Of a stretch of DNA of 64,000 nucleotides, positions 17,955 through 28,073 are shown one piece after another. Each line of letters begins with the position of its first letter. The stretch's first letter is position 1. Origin of the DNA: Methylopila sp. M107 (lineage in GTDB: Bacteria > Pseudomonadota > Alphaproteobacteria > Rhizobiales > Methylopilaceae). The notes beneath the pieces are model-generated. The model saw nothing but the letters and a program-made list of their open reading frames with translations. It ran no database searches and had not been told where the DNA came from. The position numbers and the translations under genes were made by a program. The stretch spans positions 2,026,176-2,090,175 of the forward strand of contig NZ_ARWB01000001.1 of assembly GCF_000384475.1 (NCBI RefSeq), written 5' to 3'.

Positions 17955-19225
17955 CCGCGCGTCTCCGGCGCAGCCGCGGCCGTGGCGCGCGCGCCGCCAT
18001 AGGACGAGCCCAGCACCGAGTCGGCGATCGACGCCGGCAGCGGCCTCGTCTTCTCGAAGGTTCCGAGCAGCGGCAGGATCACGAGGAAGTATGCGAAATA
18101 GTAGACCGTCGCGAAGCGCGACAGGGTGACGTAGGGCTCCGCCGCCGGCTTCGAGCCGAGCCAGCCGAGGAAGATCACGTCGAGGATGAACAGCGCGAAG
18201 AACAGCTGGAACGCCGGCCGGTAGTTGCCGGAGCGGACCTTCGAGCGGTCGAGCCAGGGCAGCACGAACAGCACCGCGATCGCGCCGAACATCATCAGCA
18301 CGCCGCCGAGCTTGGACGGGATGGCGCGCAGGATCGCGTAGAACGGCAGGAAGTACCATTCGGGCACGATATGCGCCGGCGTCACCAGCGGGTTCGCCTT
18401 GATGTAGTTGTCGGCGTGGCCGAGGTAGTTCGGGATGAAGAACACGAAATAGGCGAAGAAGATCAGGAAGACCGTGAGCCCGACGCCGTCCTTCAGGGTG
18501 GCGTAGGGCGTGAACGGCACCGTGTCCTTGCGGATGTCCTTCACCTCGACGCCGGTCGGATTGTTCTGGCCGACCTGATGCAGCGCCCAGATGTGCAGGC
18601 CGACGATGCCGGCGATCACGAAGGGCAGGAGATAATGCAGCGCGAAGAAATGCTTGAGCGTCGCGTCGTCGACCGAGAAGCCGCCCCACAGCCACGTCAC
18701 GATGGTCGGGCCGACCACGGGGATCGCCGAGAACAGGTTGGTGATGACTGTCGCGCCCCAGAACGACATCTGCCCCCAGGGCAGCACGTAGCCCATGAAG
18801 GCGGTCGCCATCATCAAGAGGAAGATCAGCACGCCGAGGATCCAGAGCACCTCGCGCGGCGCCTTGTAGGAGCCGTAATACATGCCGCGCGCGATGTGGA
18901 TGTAGACCGCGATGAAGAACATCGAGGCGCCGTTGGCGTGCAGATAGCGCAGCAGCCAGCCGTAATTGACGTCGCGCATGGTCTTCTCGACCGACTCGAA
19001 CGCCTTGGTGGCGTCCGGCACGTAATGCATCACGAGCGTGACGCCGGTCAGGATCTGGGCGACCAGCATGAAGGTCAGGATGCCGCCGAAGGTCCACAGA
19101 TAGTTCAGGTTGCGCGGCACCGGATAGGCGATCGCGCTCGAATGCACGAGGCCGACGATCGGCAAGCGATCCTCGAGCCACTTGGCGACGCCGCCGGTCG
19201 GCCGATACGTCGAATGTCCCTGCAT
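17951..19225 (-). CDS. petB: Cytochrome b of the bc1 complex
   Basis: The 424-residue, eight-helix core subunit carries two b haems and the quinone sites. The Qo-site PEWY motif is visible in [12 protein letters not shown], along with haem-ligand histidines in [16 protein letters not shown] and [17 protein letters not shown]. The N-terminus and length match alphaproteobacterial cytochrome b, not the split b6 form. It is the middle gene of the operon, 49 bases after petA. Confidence 0.97.
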   Translation of the reverse strand: MQGHSTYRPTGGVAKWLEDRLPIVGLVHSSAIAYPVPRNLNYLWTFGGILTFMLVAQILTGVTLVMHYVPDATKAFESVEKTMRDVNYGWLLRYLHANGASMFFIAVYIHIARGMYYGSYKAPREVLWILGVLIFLLMMATAFMGYVLPWGQMSFWGATVITNLFSAIPVVGPTIVTWLWGGFSVDDATLKHFFALHYLLPFVIAGIVGLHIWALHQVGQNNPTGVEVKDIRKDTVPFTPYATLKDGVGLTVFLIFFAYFVFFIPNYLGHADNYIKANPLVTPAHIVPEWYFLPFYAILRAIPSKLGGVLMMFGAIAVLFVLPWLDRSKVRSGNYRPAFQLFFALFILDVIFLGWLGSKPAAEPYVTLSRFATVYYFAYFLVILPLLGTFEKTRPLPASIADSVLGSSYGGARATAAAAPETRG

Positions 19226-19274
19226 GAAGGAAGCCTCTCATGCCGGCGGCGTCCCCTTTTGGAGACGCGTTCGG

Positions 19275-19838
19275 TCAGCCGATCTTGATTTTTGCGTCGC
19301 CTTCGAAGGCGAAGGGTGGGATGTGCAGGTTTTCCGGCGCGGGTCCCCGCCGGATGCGGCCTGCGGCGTCGTAATGCGAGCCGTGGCACGGGCAGAGCCA
19401 GCCGCCGAAATCGCCGGCGTTCGCGAGCGGAATGCAGCCGAGATGGGTGCAGACGCCGACCACGACCAGCCAGTTTTCCTTGTCCTTGGCGGCGCGGTTC
19501 GGGTCGGTCGCCTCGGCGTCGGAGGGCAGGTTCTCGTTGCGGGCGCTCTTGTCGGGGAGCTGGCTGAGCCCGACCTTCTTGGCCTCTTCGACCTGCGCCT
19601 TGGTGCGGTTCCAGATGAACACCGGCTTGCCGCGCCACTTGACCGAAATCACCTGGCCTTCGGAGATCTGGCTGAGATCGACCTCGGTCGAGCCGAGCGC
19701 GAGCGAGGCGGCGTCCGGATTCATCTGCGCGATGAAGGGCCAAGCGAGGAACGCGCCGCCCCATGCGGCGGCGGCTCCGGTGGCGAGATACAGGAAATCG
19801 CGCCGGCCTGGGTCGTGAGCGTCGTCGGTCGCAGTCAC
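19275..19838 (-). CDS. petA: Rieske iron-sulfur subunit of the bc1 complex
   Basis: The 187-residue Rieske protein has cluster ligands in CTHLGC (Cys130, His132, Cys135) and CPCHGS (Cys149, Cys151, His152). The N-terminal twin-arginine segment GRRDFLYLATGAAAAWGG is the Tat-type signal anchor used by this family. It is the first gene of petABC and its promoter must lie in the 208-base spacer shared with trmL. Confidence 0.97.
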   Translation of the reverse strand: MTATDDAHDPGRRDFLYLATGAAAAWGGAFLAWPFIAQMNPDAASLALGSTEVDLSQISEGQVISVKWRGKPVFIWNRTKAQVEEAKKVGLSQLPDKSARNENLPSDAEATDPNRAAKDKENWLVVVGVCTHLGCIPLANAGDFGGWLCPCHGSHYDAAGRIRRGPAPENLHIPPFAFEGDAKIKIG

Positions 19839-20046
19839 TTTTCGGTCTCCCGCCCGCAGCTACGCTTTCCGGCCGAGAGCGGATCGCAGACCCGCACGGG
19901 CCCGTCCCGGCTACATTCGAAATGGAATGGCTCTCAGGACTTAGGCTATGTGCCATGCGGTTCGCGCATGGCCAACCCCCGCTGGTGGACCACGACACCT
20001 TGTCGCATGAATTTTCCTATGGCTCGATAATTATTGCGGTGCAACA

Positions 20047-20520
20047 TTGCGGCTAGCGCTGTTCCAGCCGGACATCCCGCAGAACGCCGGGACGCTCATG
20101 CGTCTCGCAGCCTGCATGAACGTCGCCGTCGACATCATTGAGCCCGCTGGGTTTCCGGTGTCGGACCGTGCTTTCCGCAGGGCGGGGCTCGACTATCTCG
20201 ACCATGTCGAGATCATCCGCCACGCCTCCTTCGCGGCTTTCGACGAATCGCGCCGCAGCGCAGGGCGGCGGCTCGTGCTGCTGACCACGAGGGCTTCCGA
20301 ACTCCATCACGAGGCGGCGTTTCGCGCCGACGACGTGCTGATGATCGGGCGGGAATCCTCCGGCGCGCCCGACGCCGTGCACGGGGCCGCAGATCTCAGG
20401 GTGCGCATTCCCATCCGCGCGGAACTGCGTTCGCTCAACGTCGCGGTCGCGGCGGCGGTCGTGCTGGGCGAGGCGCTGCGGCAGACCGGGGGATTTCCCT
20501 CAGGACCGATCGGGGTCTAG
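20047..20520 (+). CDS. trmL: tRNA (cytidine(34)-2'-O)-methyltransferase
   Basis: A SPOUT-class trefoil-knot enzyme that modifies the wobble base of tRNA-Leu. The 157-residue protein begins [22 protein letters not shown] and ends with the knot motifs [10 protein letters not shown] and [23 protein letters not shown]. The only in-frame start that fits is TTG, directly after an AT-rich promoter region facing petA. The spacing to hemF is 29 bases, so the two may be co-transcribed. Confidence 0.92.
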   Translation: MRLALFQPDIPQNAGTLMRLAACMNVAVDIIEPAGFPVSDRAFRRAGLDYLDHVEIIRHASFAAFDESRRSAGRRLVLLTTRASELHHEAAFRADDVLMIGRESSGAPDAVHGAADLRVRIPIRAELRSLNVAVAAAVVLGEALRQTGGFPSGPIGV

Positions 20521-20549
20521 AGGGAGCGCCGACGCTCAGGAGTTTTTCC

Positions 20550-21431
20550 ATGTCCCTCCCGCCGGCCGACATCGAGGCCCGCAAGGCCGCCGCCCGCGCC
20601 TGGTTCGAGACTTTGCGCGACCGCATCCACGCCGCCCTCGAGGCGATCGAGGACGAGGCGGGGGGCGAGGCGCCGGCGGGTCGGTTCGCCCGCACGCCCT
20701 GGTCGCGGACCGACCATGCCGGCGGCGACGGCGGCGGCGGCGTCATGGGGATTCTCAAGGGTCGGGTGTTCGAGAAGGCGGGCGTTCACGTCTCGACCGT
20801 CCATGGCGAGTTCGCGCCGGAATTCCGCAAAGACATTCCGGGCGCGATGGAGGCGCCGGGCTTCTGGGCGTCGGGCGTCTCGGTGATCGTCCATCCCTGG
20901 AGCCCGCACGTGCCCACCGTCCACATGAACACGCGCTTCGTCGTCACCTCGAAAGCCTGGCTCGGCGGCGGAGGCGACCTGACGCCGGTGCTCGACCGCA
21001 GGCGAAACCAGGACGACCCGGACTCGGTCGCGTTCCACGACGCCTTCCGTCGCGCCTGCGAGGCCCATGCGGTCGCGGACTACCCCCGCTTCAAGAGCTG
21101 GTGCGACGAGTACTTTTTCCTGAAGCACCGCAACGAGCCGCGCGGAATCGGCGGCATCTTCTACGACTGGCTGGACACCGGCGACTTCGACGCCGACTTC
21201 GCCTTCACGCGCGCGGTCGGCGAGGCGTTTCTGGAGGTCTATCCGAAGATTGTCCGCCGCAATCTCAACATTGCATGGACCGAAGCGGACCGCGCCGAGC
21301 AGCTCGTCCGCCGCGGACGCTATGTCGAGTTCAATCTGCTGCACGATCGCGGCACGATCTTCGGGCTGAAGACCGGCGGAAACGTCGCGTCGATCCTCTC
21401 CTCGCTGCCCCCGCACGCCGCCTGGCCATAG
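20550..21431 (+). CDS. hemF: Oxygen-dependent coproporphyrinogen III oxidase
   Basis: Converts coproporphyrinogen III to protoporphyrinogen IX in haem synthesis under aerobic conditions. The 293-residue protein has [23 protein letters not shown] and [14 protein letters not shown], the family signatures. It is located downstream of trmL and upstream of the IS110 element, whose insertion does not touch it. Confidence 0.96.
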   Translation: MSLPPADIEARKAAARAWFETLRDRIHAALEAIEDEAGGEAPAGRFARTPWSRTDHAGGDGGGGVMGILKGRVFEKAGVHVSTVHGEFAPEFRKDIPGAMEAPGFWASGVSVIVHPWSPHVPTVHMNTRFVVTSKAWLGGGGDLTPVLDRRRNQDDPDSVAFHDAFRRACEAHAVADYPRFKSWCDEYFFLKHRNEPRGIGGIFYDWLDTGDFDADFAFTRAVGEAFLEVYPKIVRRNLNIAWTEADRAEQLVRRGRYVEFNLLHDRGTIFGLKTGGNVASILSSLPPHAAWP

Positions 21432-21511
21432 GGCCGGATCGGCGGGCCATATCGGGCATGGGACGGCGGGCGCGTTCGGCCACGCGACGCGACGGCGACG
21501 GCCGATCGCCA

Positions 21512-21592
21512 CGTCATTCCGGCCGAAGGGCTGGAATCCAGAAACACGAACGCAATGAGATAGTTGCGGGGATGATTGTGGGTCTGGATTCC
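21512..21592. repeat. Left half of a family A palindromic repeat, interrupted by IS110
   Basis: The left arm CGTCATTCCGGCC...GGCTGGAATCCAGA is complete. Joining the sequence ending GGTCTGGATTCC here to GGCCCTTCGG at 22712 restores a perfect family A right arm, so the mobile element sits inside the repeat. Confidence 0.75.
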
Positions 21593-21598
21593 TGTGTG

Positions 21599-21718
21599 TC
21601 TCGCCTATGGCATTGTGTTGGCGGGCGAGAGACCGTTGGATTCCTGATCGCTTGAGATCGCGGCAGCCGGCTCGGTCCTCGCCCGCCTGTACAAACCCAA
21701 CCTGAACAGTTGACCGAG
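21599..21718 (+). ncRNA. Candidate bridge RNA of the IS110 element
   Basis: IS110 transposases use a structured RNA encoded in the non-coding end, with one loop pairing to the target and one to the donor ends. Here TCTCGCC (21599-21605) pairs with GGCGAGA (21624-21630), and CTCGGTC (21671-21677) pairs with GACCGAG (21712-21718). Between the two stems, GGATTCC at 21638-21644 equals the left side of the actual target. The loop of the second stem contains CCTGTA and ACAGTTG, resembling the two element ends (CCTGTG and ACAGTTGCC). Boundaries are approximate; structure and role are inferred. Confidence 0.5.
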
Positions 21719-21756
21719 GCCGCGCCAACGGACCTCGCATCACAGGGATAGGCGCG

Positions 21757-22698
21757 ATGATCATAACCCCTGGCTTCATCGGTTGCGACGTCTCCAAAGC
21801 TCATCTCGACATTTTCGACGGCGGCCTCGGCCGGCCTGAACGCATCCCGAACTGCGCGGAGGCGATCGCGGCGCTCTGCGAACGCTGGCGGTCGCGCGAG
21901 GTCTTCGCTCTGTTCGAAGCCACCGGACGCTACGATGCGGGCCTGCGGCTCGCGCTCGACGCGGCGGGCATTCCTTACGCCCGCGTCAACCCGGCCCATG
22001 CCCGCGCCTTCGCGCGCGCCAAGGGACGGCTCGCCAAAACCGACGCGATCGACGCTGAAAGCCTGGCCGCCATGGCCATGACGCTGAGGCCCGATCCCAG
22101 CCCCGCCCGCAGTGCGGTCCGCGACCGCCTGGCGGCGCTCGGCGGTCGCCGCGACCAGCTAGTCGCCGATCGCGCCCGCGAGAAAGCGCGGCGCGAAGCG
22201 CTCGACGAGCCCGCCGTGGCGGACGACATCGCCGCCCATCTCGACTTCCTCGATGGCCGCATCAAAGCGCTCGAGGCCGCGATCGCGGCGCTCGTCGCGG
22301 CCGAGGCCGAGCTGGCCCAGGACCAAGCGCTACTGCGTTCGATTCCGGGCTTCGGGCCGATCGCGACCACCGTCATGCTCTCAGTCATGCCGGAGCTCGG
22401 CCGCCGCGACCCGAAGGCCATCGCGGCGCTCGCGGGCCTCGCCCCGATCAATCGTGACAGCGGCGCGTTCCGCGGCAAGCGCGCGATCGGCGGCGGACGG
22501 CGGCGCGTGCGACGGGCGCTCTACATGGCCGCGCTCGCGGCGATCAAGACCAGGCAGCGCTTCGCCGACATCTACAAAGCCATGATCGCCAAGGGAAAAC
22601 CGCCCAAGGTCGCGATCATCGCCATCGCCCGGAAGCTCCTCGTTGTCGCAAACGCAGTCCTGCGAGATCAGACACCCTTCAAAGCAGAACACGCCTGA
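21757..22698 (+). CDS. IS110-family transposase
   Basis: The 313-residue protein has the N-terminal RuvC-like DEDD domain, with Asp11 (GCDVSK), Glu54 (FEATGRYD) and Asp96/Asp99 (KTDAIDAESLA). The C-terminal Tnp_20 domain carries IPGFGPIATTVML and the conserved Ser235 in DSGAFRGKR. All key residues are present, so it should be active. The only copy in the window. Confidence 0.96.
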   Translation: MIITPGFIGCDVSKAHLDIFDGGLGRPERIPNCAEAIAALCERWRSREVFALFEATGRYDAGLRLALDAAGIPYARVNPAHARAFARAKGRLAKTDAIDAESLAAMAMTLRPDPSPARSAVRDRLAALGGRRDQLVADRAREKARREALDEPAVADDIAAHLDFLDGRIKALEAAIAALVAAEAELAQDQALLRSIPGFGPIATTVMLSVMPELGRRDPKAIAALAGLAPINRDSGAFRGKRAIGGGRRRVRRALYMAALAAIKTRQRFADIYKAMIAKGKPPKVAIIAIARKLLVVANAVLRDQTPFKAEHA

Positions 22699-22709
22699 AA
22701 ACACAGTTG

Positions 22710-22732
22710 CCGGCCCTTCGGCCGGAATGACG
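22710..22732. repeat. Right half of the interrupted family A repeat
   Basis: CCGGCCCTTCGGCCGGAATGACG is the right arm of the repeat whose left part ends at 21592. The pairing arms GGCC...GGCC around TTCG are intact. Confidence 0.7.
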
Positions 22733-22819
22733 CCTCAGATTGAACCGGCCATGGTCGACGCCTCGCAAGTCCGGACCGCATGGCCGACCGGCCGCATCGG
22801 CGGGCCATAGCCCGTCGCC

Positions 22820-24058
22820 CTATCGGCCGCGCGGCAGGACCGTCTCGACGATCGCCTCGATCTCGTCCTTCGCGTCCGGAAACCCCGCCGCGACCCATGC
22901 GGCTTCGATCGCCCTCAGCGCGGCGCCGATCGCGGGTCCTTCCGCGACGCCCCGCGCCTTGATGGTCGCCGCCGTCACCGGCGGCTTCGGGACGCTCCAG
23001 CGTTCCGGCAGCGTGAGCATCGCGCTCCAGGCGCCGTCATCCGCAGCGGCGCCCGAACCCGCCCAGGCGAGCCTGACGCGGTCGGCATAGGCGTGGGCGC
23101 CGAGACGGTGGAGCGCGACCCTGGCGCCCTGCTCGCCGATCTCGGGGCGAAGCGGCGGCGTCAGGTCGCCGATCGCGGCGAGCCTTGCGCTTTCGGCGTT
23201 CGAGAGTCTCAGCCGCGCCTTCAGACGCTCGGCGTCCTCGCGCGTCGCCTGCAGCAGGGCGCTGAGCCTCAGCAGCGCGTCCGGCGCCGCGCCGTCGAGC
23301 GCGGCGAGGCGCGCCAGCCGGGACACACGGGGAACGCCGCCGACCAGCGGCGCGAACAGCCCCGCCCCCGCCATGGCGGCGACGGTCTCGGGCGCGCGCG
23401 CCGCGACCAGCAGCTTCAGGAGCTCCGCCCGGACCCGCTCGGCGGAGAGCCGCCGCAGCCCCTCCCGCTCGGCGACGGCGGCCGAGAAGCCCTCCGCGTC
23501 CAGCGGTCCGGCGCCGAAGCGGGCGTGGAACCGGAAGAACCGCAGCGTGCGCAGGAAATCCTCGCGGATGCGTTCGCGCGCCGAACCGATGAAGCGCACC
23601 TTTCCGGCGCGCAGATCCGCGATCCCGCCGACCGTGTCGTGCACGGTCCCGCGCCGGTCGAGGGTGAGCCCGTTGATGGTGAGGTCGCGCCGCTGCGCGT
23701 CCTCCGCCCAGTCGCGCGTGAAGGCGACGACGGCGCGGCGCCCGTCGGTCTCGACGTCGCGGCGGAGCGTCGTCACCTCGAACGGCTCGCCCTCCACGAC
23801 GACCGTCACCGTGCCATGGTCGACTCCCGTCGGCACAGCCTTCCAGCCGGCGGCTTCCGCGCGGCGCGTCGTCTCGTCGGGCGTCGCGGTGGTGGCGATG
23901 TCGATCTCGCCCACCGCGATCCCGAGCAGGGCGTCGCGCACCGCCCCGCCCGTCACCCGCGCCTCCTCGCCGTCGCTGTCGAACGCGGCGAGCAGATTTG
24001 CGAGCGGTCGCCGCTTCAGCCAGTCGGCGTCGGCGAGCCGGACGGCCGCCGCGGTCAT
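22820..24058 (-). CDS. CCA tRNA nucleotidyltransferase / poly(A) polymerase family protein
   Basis: The 412-residue class II nucleotidyltransferase has the glycine-rich motif VTGGAVRDALLG, the catalytic GEIDIATTATP with the D-x-D type acidic pair, RRDLTINGL and RRLSAERVRAELLKLL. It adds or repairs the 3'-CCA end of tRNAs, although some members of this family are poly(A) polymerases. It is the last gene of a four-gene block (DUF1285, CoA pyrophosphatase, DUF6111, cca) whose order is conserved in Hyphomicrobiales. Its start overlaps the DUF6111 stop by four bases. Confidence 0.93.
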   Translation of the reverse strand: MTAAAVRLADADWLKRRPLANLLAAFDSDGEEARVTGGAVRDALLGIAVGEIDIATTATPDETTRRAEAAGWKAVPTGVDHGTVTVVVEGEPFEVTTLRRDVETDGRRAVVAFTRDWAEDAQRRDLTINGLTLDRRGTVHDTVGGIADLRAGKVRFIGSARERIREDFLRTLRFFRFHARFGAGPLDAEGFSAAVAEREGLRRLSAERVRAELLKLLVAARAPETVAAMAGAGLFAPLVGGVPRVSRLARLAALDGAAPDALLRLSALLQATREDAERLKARLRLSNAESARLAAIGDLTPPLRPEIGEQGARVALHRLGAHAYADRVRLAWAGSGAAADDGAWSAMLTLPERWSVPKPPVTAATIKARGVAEGPAIGAALRAIEAAWVAAGFPDAKDEIEAIVETVLPRGR

Positions 24059-24330
24059 TTCCTGTCGGGCTCGGTGATGCGTCCCGGCACGAACACGCCG
24101 TTCTCCATGTGGGCCGGGACATACATCGACTTGGAGGAGCCGCCGCCCGTCAGCGCGAGAAGCGCGAGGCTGCCGAGCGTCAGCGCGACCGCTGCGCCGA
24201 CCAGCCAGACCAGCGGCACGCCGCGCCAGTGCTCCGGCGCGCGCCAGCCCCGTTTGGTGAAGTGCAGCCAGACCGCATAGGCCGCGAACGGCAGCAGGAA
24301 CAGCAGCAGCTGGAACGCGAAACGGCTCAT
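24055..24330 (-). CDS. DUF6111-family small membrane protein
   Basis: The 91-residue product has two hydrophobic segments (FQLLLFLLPFAAYAVWL and VWLVGAAVALTLGSLALLAL) and a polar C-terminus ending VPAHMENGVFVPGRI, a pattern of the DUF6111 family found between CoA pyrophosphatase and cca genes in this order. Function is unknown. It overlaps cca by four bases. Confidence 0.8.
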   Translation of the reverse strand: MSRFAFQLLLFLLPFAAYAVWLHFTKRGWRAPEHWRGVPLVWLVGAAVALTLGSLALLALTGGGSSKSMYVPAHMENGVFVPGRITEPDRK

Positions 24331-24360
24331 TCTTCGAAAGACCTCATCGGGCCGAAACTG

Positions 24361-24993
24361 TCACGGCGCGTAGAGCCTGTCATACAGGTTCCGGAGCACG
24401 CCTGCGGTCACACCCCAGATATGTCGGTCCCGCCAGGGCATGTGCAGCACCTCGCGAAGCCCGCCGTTCCACTCGCGCATCTCGACCCGGTGGTTTTCCC
24501 CGCGCATCAGGAAGTCGAGCGGCGCCTCGAAGGCGTCCGCGACCTCGCCGGGCGAGAGGGTGAGCCGGTAGGCCGGGTCGATCTCCGCCACCACGCCGAC
24601 GATGCCGAAGCCGGAATTGGTGACGTAGAGGTCGAGATAGCCGAGCGGCTTCACGAGCCTCGCGTCGAGCCCGACCTCCTCATGCGCCTCGCGCAATGCT
24701 GTCGCGAGCGGGGACGCGTCCTGCGGCTCGCTCTTGCCGCCCGGGAAGGAGATCTGGCCGGCATGGACCGGCAGGTCCTTGGCGCGCTGGGTGAACAGCA
24801 GCGTCGGCTCCTCGCGGGCCACGATCCCGACGAGGACCGCCGCCGAGCGAGGGACCCGATCCGGCGCGAGCAGCGCGAACTCGCCGATCGGCACGGTTTC
24901 CGGGTCGTCCGGGTCCGGCGGCGCGGAGAGCAGGCGGGTTGAAGCGCGCGCGCGGAAGTCGGCGAGCGAGAGGGGCGAGATGACGTCGGTCAT
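24361..24993 (-). CDS. CoA pyrophosphatase (Nudix)
   Basis: The 210-residue protein has the Nudix box GGKSEPQDASPLATALREAHEEVGL, in the NudL/Nudt7-type context QISFPGG that marks CoA diphosphatases. It cleaves CoA or acyl-CoA to 4'-phosphopantetheine and 3',5'-ADP. It is separated from DUF1285 by a repeat-filled gap of about 330 bases, so the operon may be interrupted there. Confidence 0.92.
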   Translation of the reverse strand: MTDVISPLSLADFRARASTRLLSAPPDPDDPETVPIGEFALLAPDRVPRSAAVLVGIVAREEPTLLFTQRAKDLPVHAGQISFPGGKSEPQDASPLATALREAHEEVGLDARLVKPLGYLDLYVTNSGFGIVGVVAEIDPAYRLTLSPGEVADAFEAPLDFLMRGENHRVEMREWNGGLREVLHMPWRDRHIWGVTAGVLRNLYDRLYAP

Positions 24994-24995
24994 GT

Positions 24996-25139
24996 GTTCC
25001 CCTCCCCCTTGCGGGGAGGGGTTAGGGGTGGGGGTGGCGCCGGATAAAGCGCTTCCGTTCGGCGTAGAGCGGCTTCGTTCGGGGAGCTATGTTCTGACCC
25101 ACCCCCACCCCTAACCCCTCCCCGCAAGGGGGAGGGGGA
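24996..25139. repeat. Family B nested inverted repeat
   Basis: CCCTCCCCCTTGCGGGGAGG followed by GTTAGGGGTGGGGGTG is mirrored by CACCCCCACCCCTAAC and CCTCCCCGCAAGGGGGAGGG about 60 bases later. Each side has its own hairpin and the two sides pair with each other. No gene is present in this stretch. Confidence 0.75.
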
Positions 25140-25194
25140 AGACGAACCGCGCGCCTTTGCTTTCGCCCTCCTACAAGCGAGCGCCGACGCCGAT

Positions 25195-25310
25195 CGCCCC
25201 CTTCTCCCGCGTGCGGGAGAAGGTGAGGATGAGGGGGCCTCAAAGCGTCCAGCCCGATCCGGAAGTCCCCTCACCCCAACCCTCTCCCACAAGGGGAGAG
25301 GGGGACGGAA
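25195..25310. repeat. Family B inverted repeat, variant
   Basis: CGCCCCCTTCTCCCGCGTGC with GGGAGAAGGTGAGGATGAGG is mirrored by CCCTCACCCCAACCCTCTCC and AAGGGGAGAGGGG. It is another nested hairpin unit of the same type, filling the space before DUF1285. Confidence 0.7.
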
Positions 25311-25327
25311 ACGTCGCGCTGCAAAAC

Positions 25328-25948
25328 TCAATGCGCCGCCTCGCCCATCTCGAAGAACGCCCCGCCGGACCAGACGCCCAATACCCCGTCCCGCTCCTCG
25401 GCGAGCTCGACGAGGTCGAACACCGCAGATCGCGCAACAAGCGCCCAGAGATCGCCGCGGATCTTCACGTAAGGCTTGAAGCCGCCGCCCTGCCCTTCCT
25501 CGAACCGGAGCGGGTGGTCGGGGCCGGCGTCGACCGCCTCGTCGACATTGGTGCGGAACCGGATGTTCCGCGCCTCCCCTTCCCCCTCGCTCGCCATCTC
25601 GACAGCCACGAACGGCGCGTCCTCGACCGTGATCGAGAGCTTTTCCACCGGCGTCACAAGGACAAAACCGTCCGGGTCGCGGCGGAGCACGGTGGAAAAC
25701 AGCTTCACCAGCGCCGGACGGCCGATCGGCGATCCGAGATAGGTCCAGCTTCCGTCCGCCCTGATCACGATGTCGATGGCGCCGCAGTGCTCCGGATTCC
25801 ACAGATGCACCGGCGCGGCCCCGCGCGACGACGCGGCCTTGGCGGCCTCGGCAAGCGCCTTCATCCGGGCGGAGCCCTTGGCGACCTTGTCCTCATCGTC
25901 GGCGATCACGACTTGCGGCGCTCCGGTCCCGGCGTTTCGCGGGGCCAT
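25328..25948 (-). CDS. DUF1285 domain-containing protein
   Basis: The 206-residue protein contains the DUF1285 fold region GAIDIVIRADGSWTYLGSPIGRPALVKLFSTVLRRDPDG, which in solved structures forms a two-domain beta-rich protein of unknown function. Residues 1-40 are less ordered. The start has AAAGGGG just upstream. It is the first gene of the DUF1285-Nudix-DUF6111-cca block and is divergent from the MoxR gene, sharing a 203-base spacer. Confidence 0.92.
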   Translation of the reverse strand: MAPRNAGTGAPQVVIADDEDKVAKGSARMKALAEAAKAASSRGAAPVHLWNPEHCGAIDIVIRADGSWTYLGSPIGRPALVKLFSTVLRRDPDGFVLVTPVEKLSITVEDAPFVAVEMASEGEGEARNIRFRTNVDEAVDAGPDHPLRFEEGQGGGFKPYVKIRGDLWALVARSAVFDLVELAEERDGVLGVWSGGAFFEMGEAAH

Positions 25949-26151
25949 GGTCTCGCCCCTTTCGCCGCGTTGCGTAAACTTAAGGCGCCACGGACCGGGG
26001 GATAAGGGGCATGGCGCCGGACCTCCGGAACCCACGGTTCGGCCCGAGGGTTGCATTGCGGCTCTGCAAGTCGTCCGATGGGCAAACCCGTCCGATGGAC
26101 GCTCCGTTGCGTAAGCCGCCTTCGCGAAGCGGCGGTTGAGGAGACATCTGA

Positions 26152-27156
<1,005 letters not shown>

Positions 27157-27161
27157 CCGGG

Positions 27162-28073
27162 ATGGCGGTTCGCGCCGGGCTGATCGAAGGCGACGAGGCG
27201 CGGATTGGTCCGCGCCACGAGGAGGCCGCGCTCGGCCTCGCCTCCGCGCTGCCGCGCCTGCTGGTCGCCGCCCGCCGCGCTTCCGCCACTGTCGTCCACG
27301 GCCTGCATGGGCGCCGTCGCTCCGGCGTCGGCGAGAATTTCTGGCAGTTCCGCCGTTTCACCGACGGCGACGCCACGACTCGGATCGACTGGCGCAAATC
27401 CGCCCGCGACGAGCACGTCTATATCCGCGAGCAGGAATGGGAGGCGGCCCACACCGTCTGGCTCTGGATCGACCGCTCCCGATCCATGAACTTCAAATCG
27501 AGCCTGTCCGAGACGTCGAAACTCGAGCGCGCCGTCGTGCTGGGCCTTGCGCTCGCCGACGTGCTGGTGCGCGGCGGCGAGCGTGTCGGCCTGCTGGGTC
27601 TCACGCGCCCGACAGCGAGCCGGCTCGCGCTCGACAAGCTCGCCCAGGCGCTCGCCTTCGCGGGCGAGGATTCGAGCCACCTGCCCTCCGCCTCGGCCCC
27701 GATCGCGCGGCTCGCGGAGGCCGTGCTGATCGGCGACCTGCTGGCTCCGGAAGAGGAGATCGCGGCCGCGGTCTCGAACCTCGCGGGACGCGGCGGGCGC
27801 GGGCACATGGTGATGATCGTCGACCCGGTGGAGGAGACGTTTCCGTTCACTGGCCGCACCGAGTTCCTCGACCCCGACGCCGCGCTGAAGCTGGTCGCGG
27901 GCCGTGCGGAGGACTGGCGCGCCGGCTATGAGGAGCGGCTCGCCCGGCACCGCGCGAGCCTCGCCGAGATCGCGCGCCGCCACGGCTGGAGCTTTATCAT
28001 CCACCGCACCGACCGCCCCGCGACCGAACCGCTGCTCGCGCTCCACGCCCGGCTCGGCGAGGCCGACCGATGA
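27162..28073 (+). CDS. DUF58 domain-containing protein
   Basis: The 303-residue protein has the DUF58 core FRRFTDGDATTRIDWRKSAR followed by YIREQEWE, and a following VWA-like half with LWIDRSRSMNF that resembles a MIDAS motif. Five bases separate it from the MoxR gene. DUF58 proteins pair with MoxR ATPases; the complex's target is unknown here. It overlaps the next gene by four bases (ATGA). Confidence 0.93.
   Translation: MAVRAGLIEGDEARIGPRHEEAALGLASALPRLLVAARRASATVVHGLHGRRRSGVGENFWQFRRFTDGDATTRIDWRKSARDEHVYIREQEWEAAHTVWLWIDRSRSMNFKSSLSETSKLERAVVLGLALADVLVRGGERVGLLGLTRPTASRLALDKLAQALAFAGEDSSHLPSASAPIARLAEAVLIGDLLAPEEEIAAAVSNLAGRGGRGHMVMIVDPVEETFPFTGRTEFLDPDAALKLVAGRAEDWRAGYEERLARHRASLAEIARRHGWSFIIHRTDRPATEPLLALHARLGEADR

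Larger units (their letters stand above)
21591..22711 (+). mobile_element. IS110-family insertion sequence
   Basis: About 1.1 kb. The boundaries are placed by rebuilding the interrupted repeat: CC at 21591-21592 and CC at 22710-22711 would be the shared core. There is a long non-coding left end (about 165 bases) and a very short right end (about 12 bases), with no terminal inverted repeats and no clear target duplication, as is usual for the IS110 subgroup. Complete, single copy seen. It probably moves by the DEDD/Ser recombinase guided by an RNA from the left end. Confidence 0.75.
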
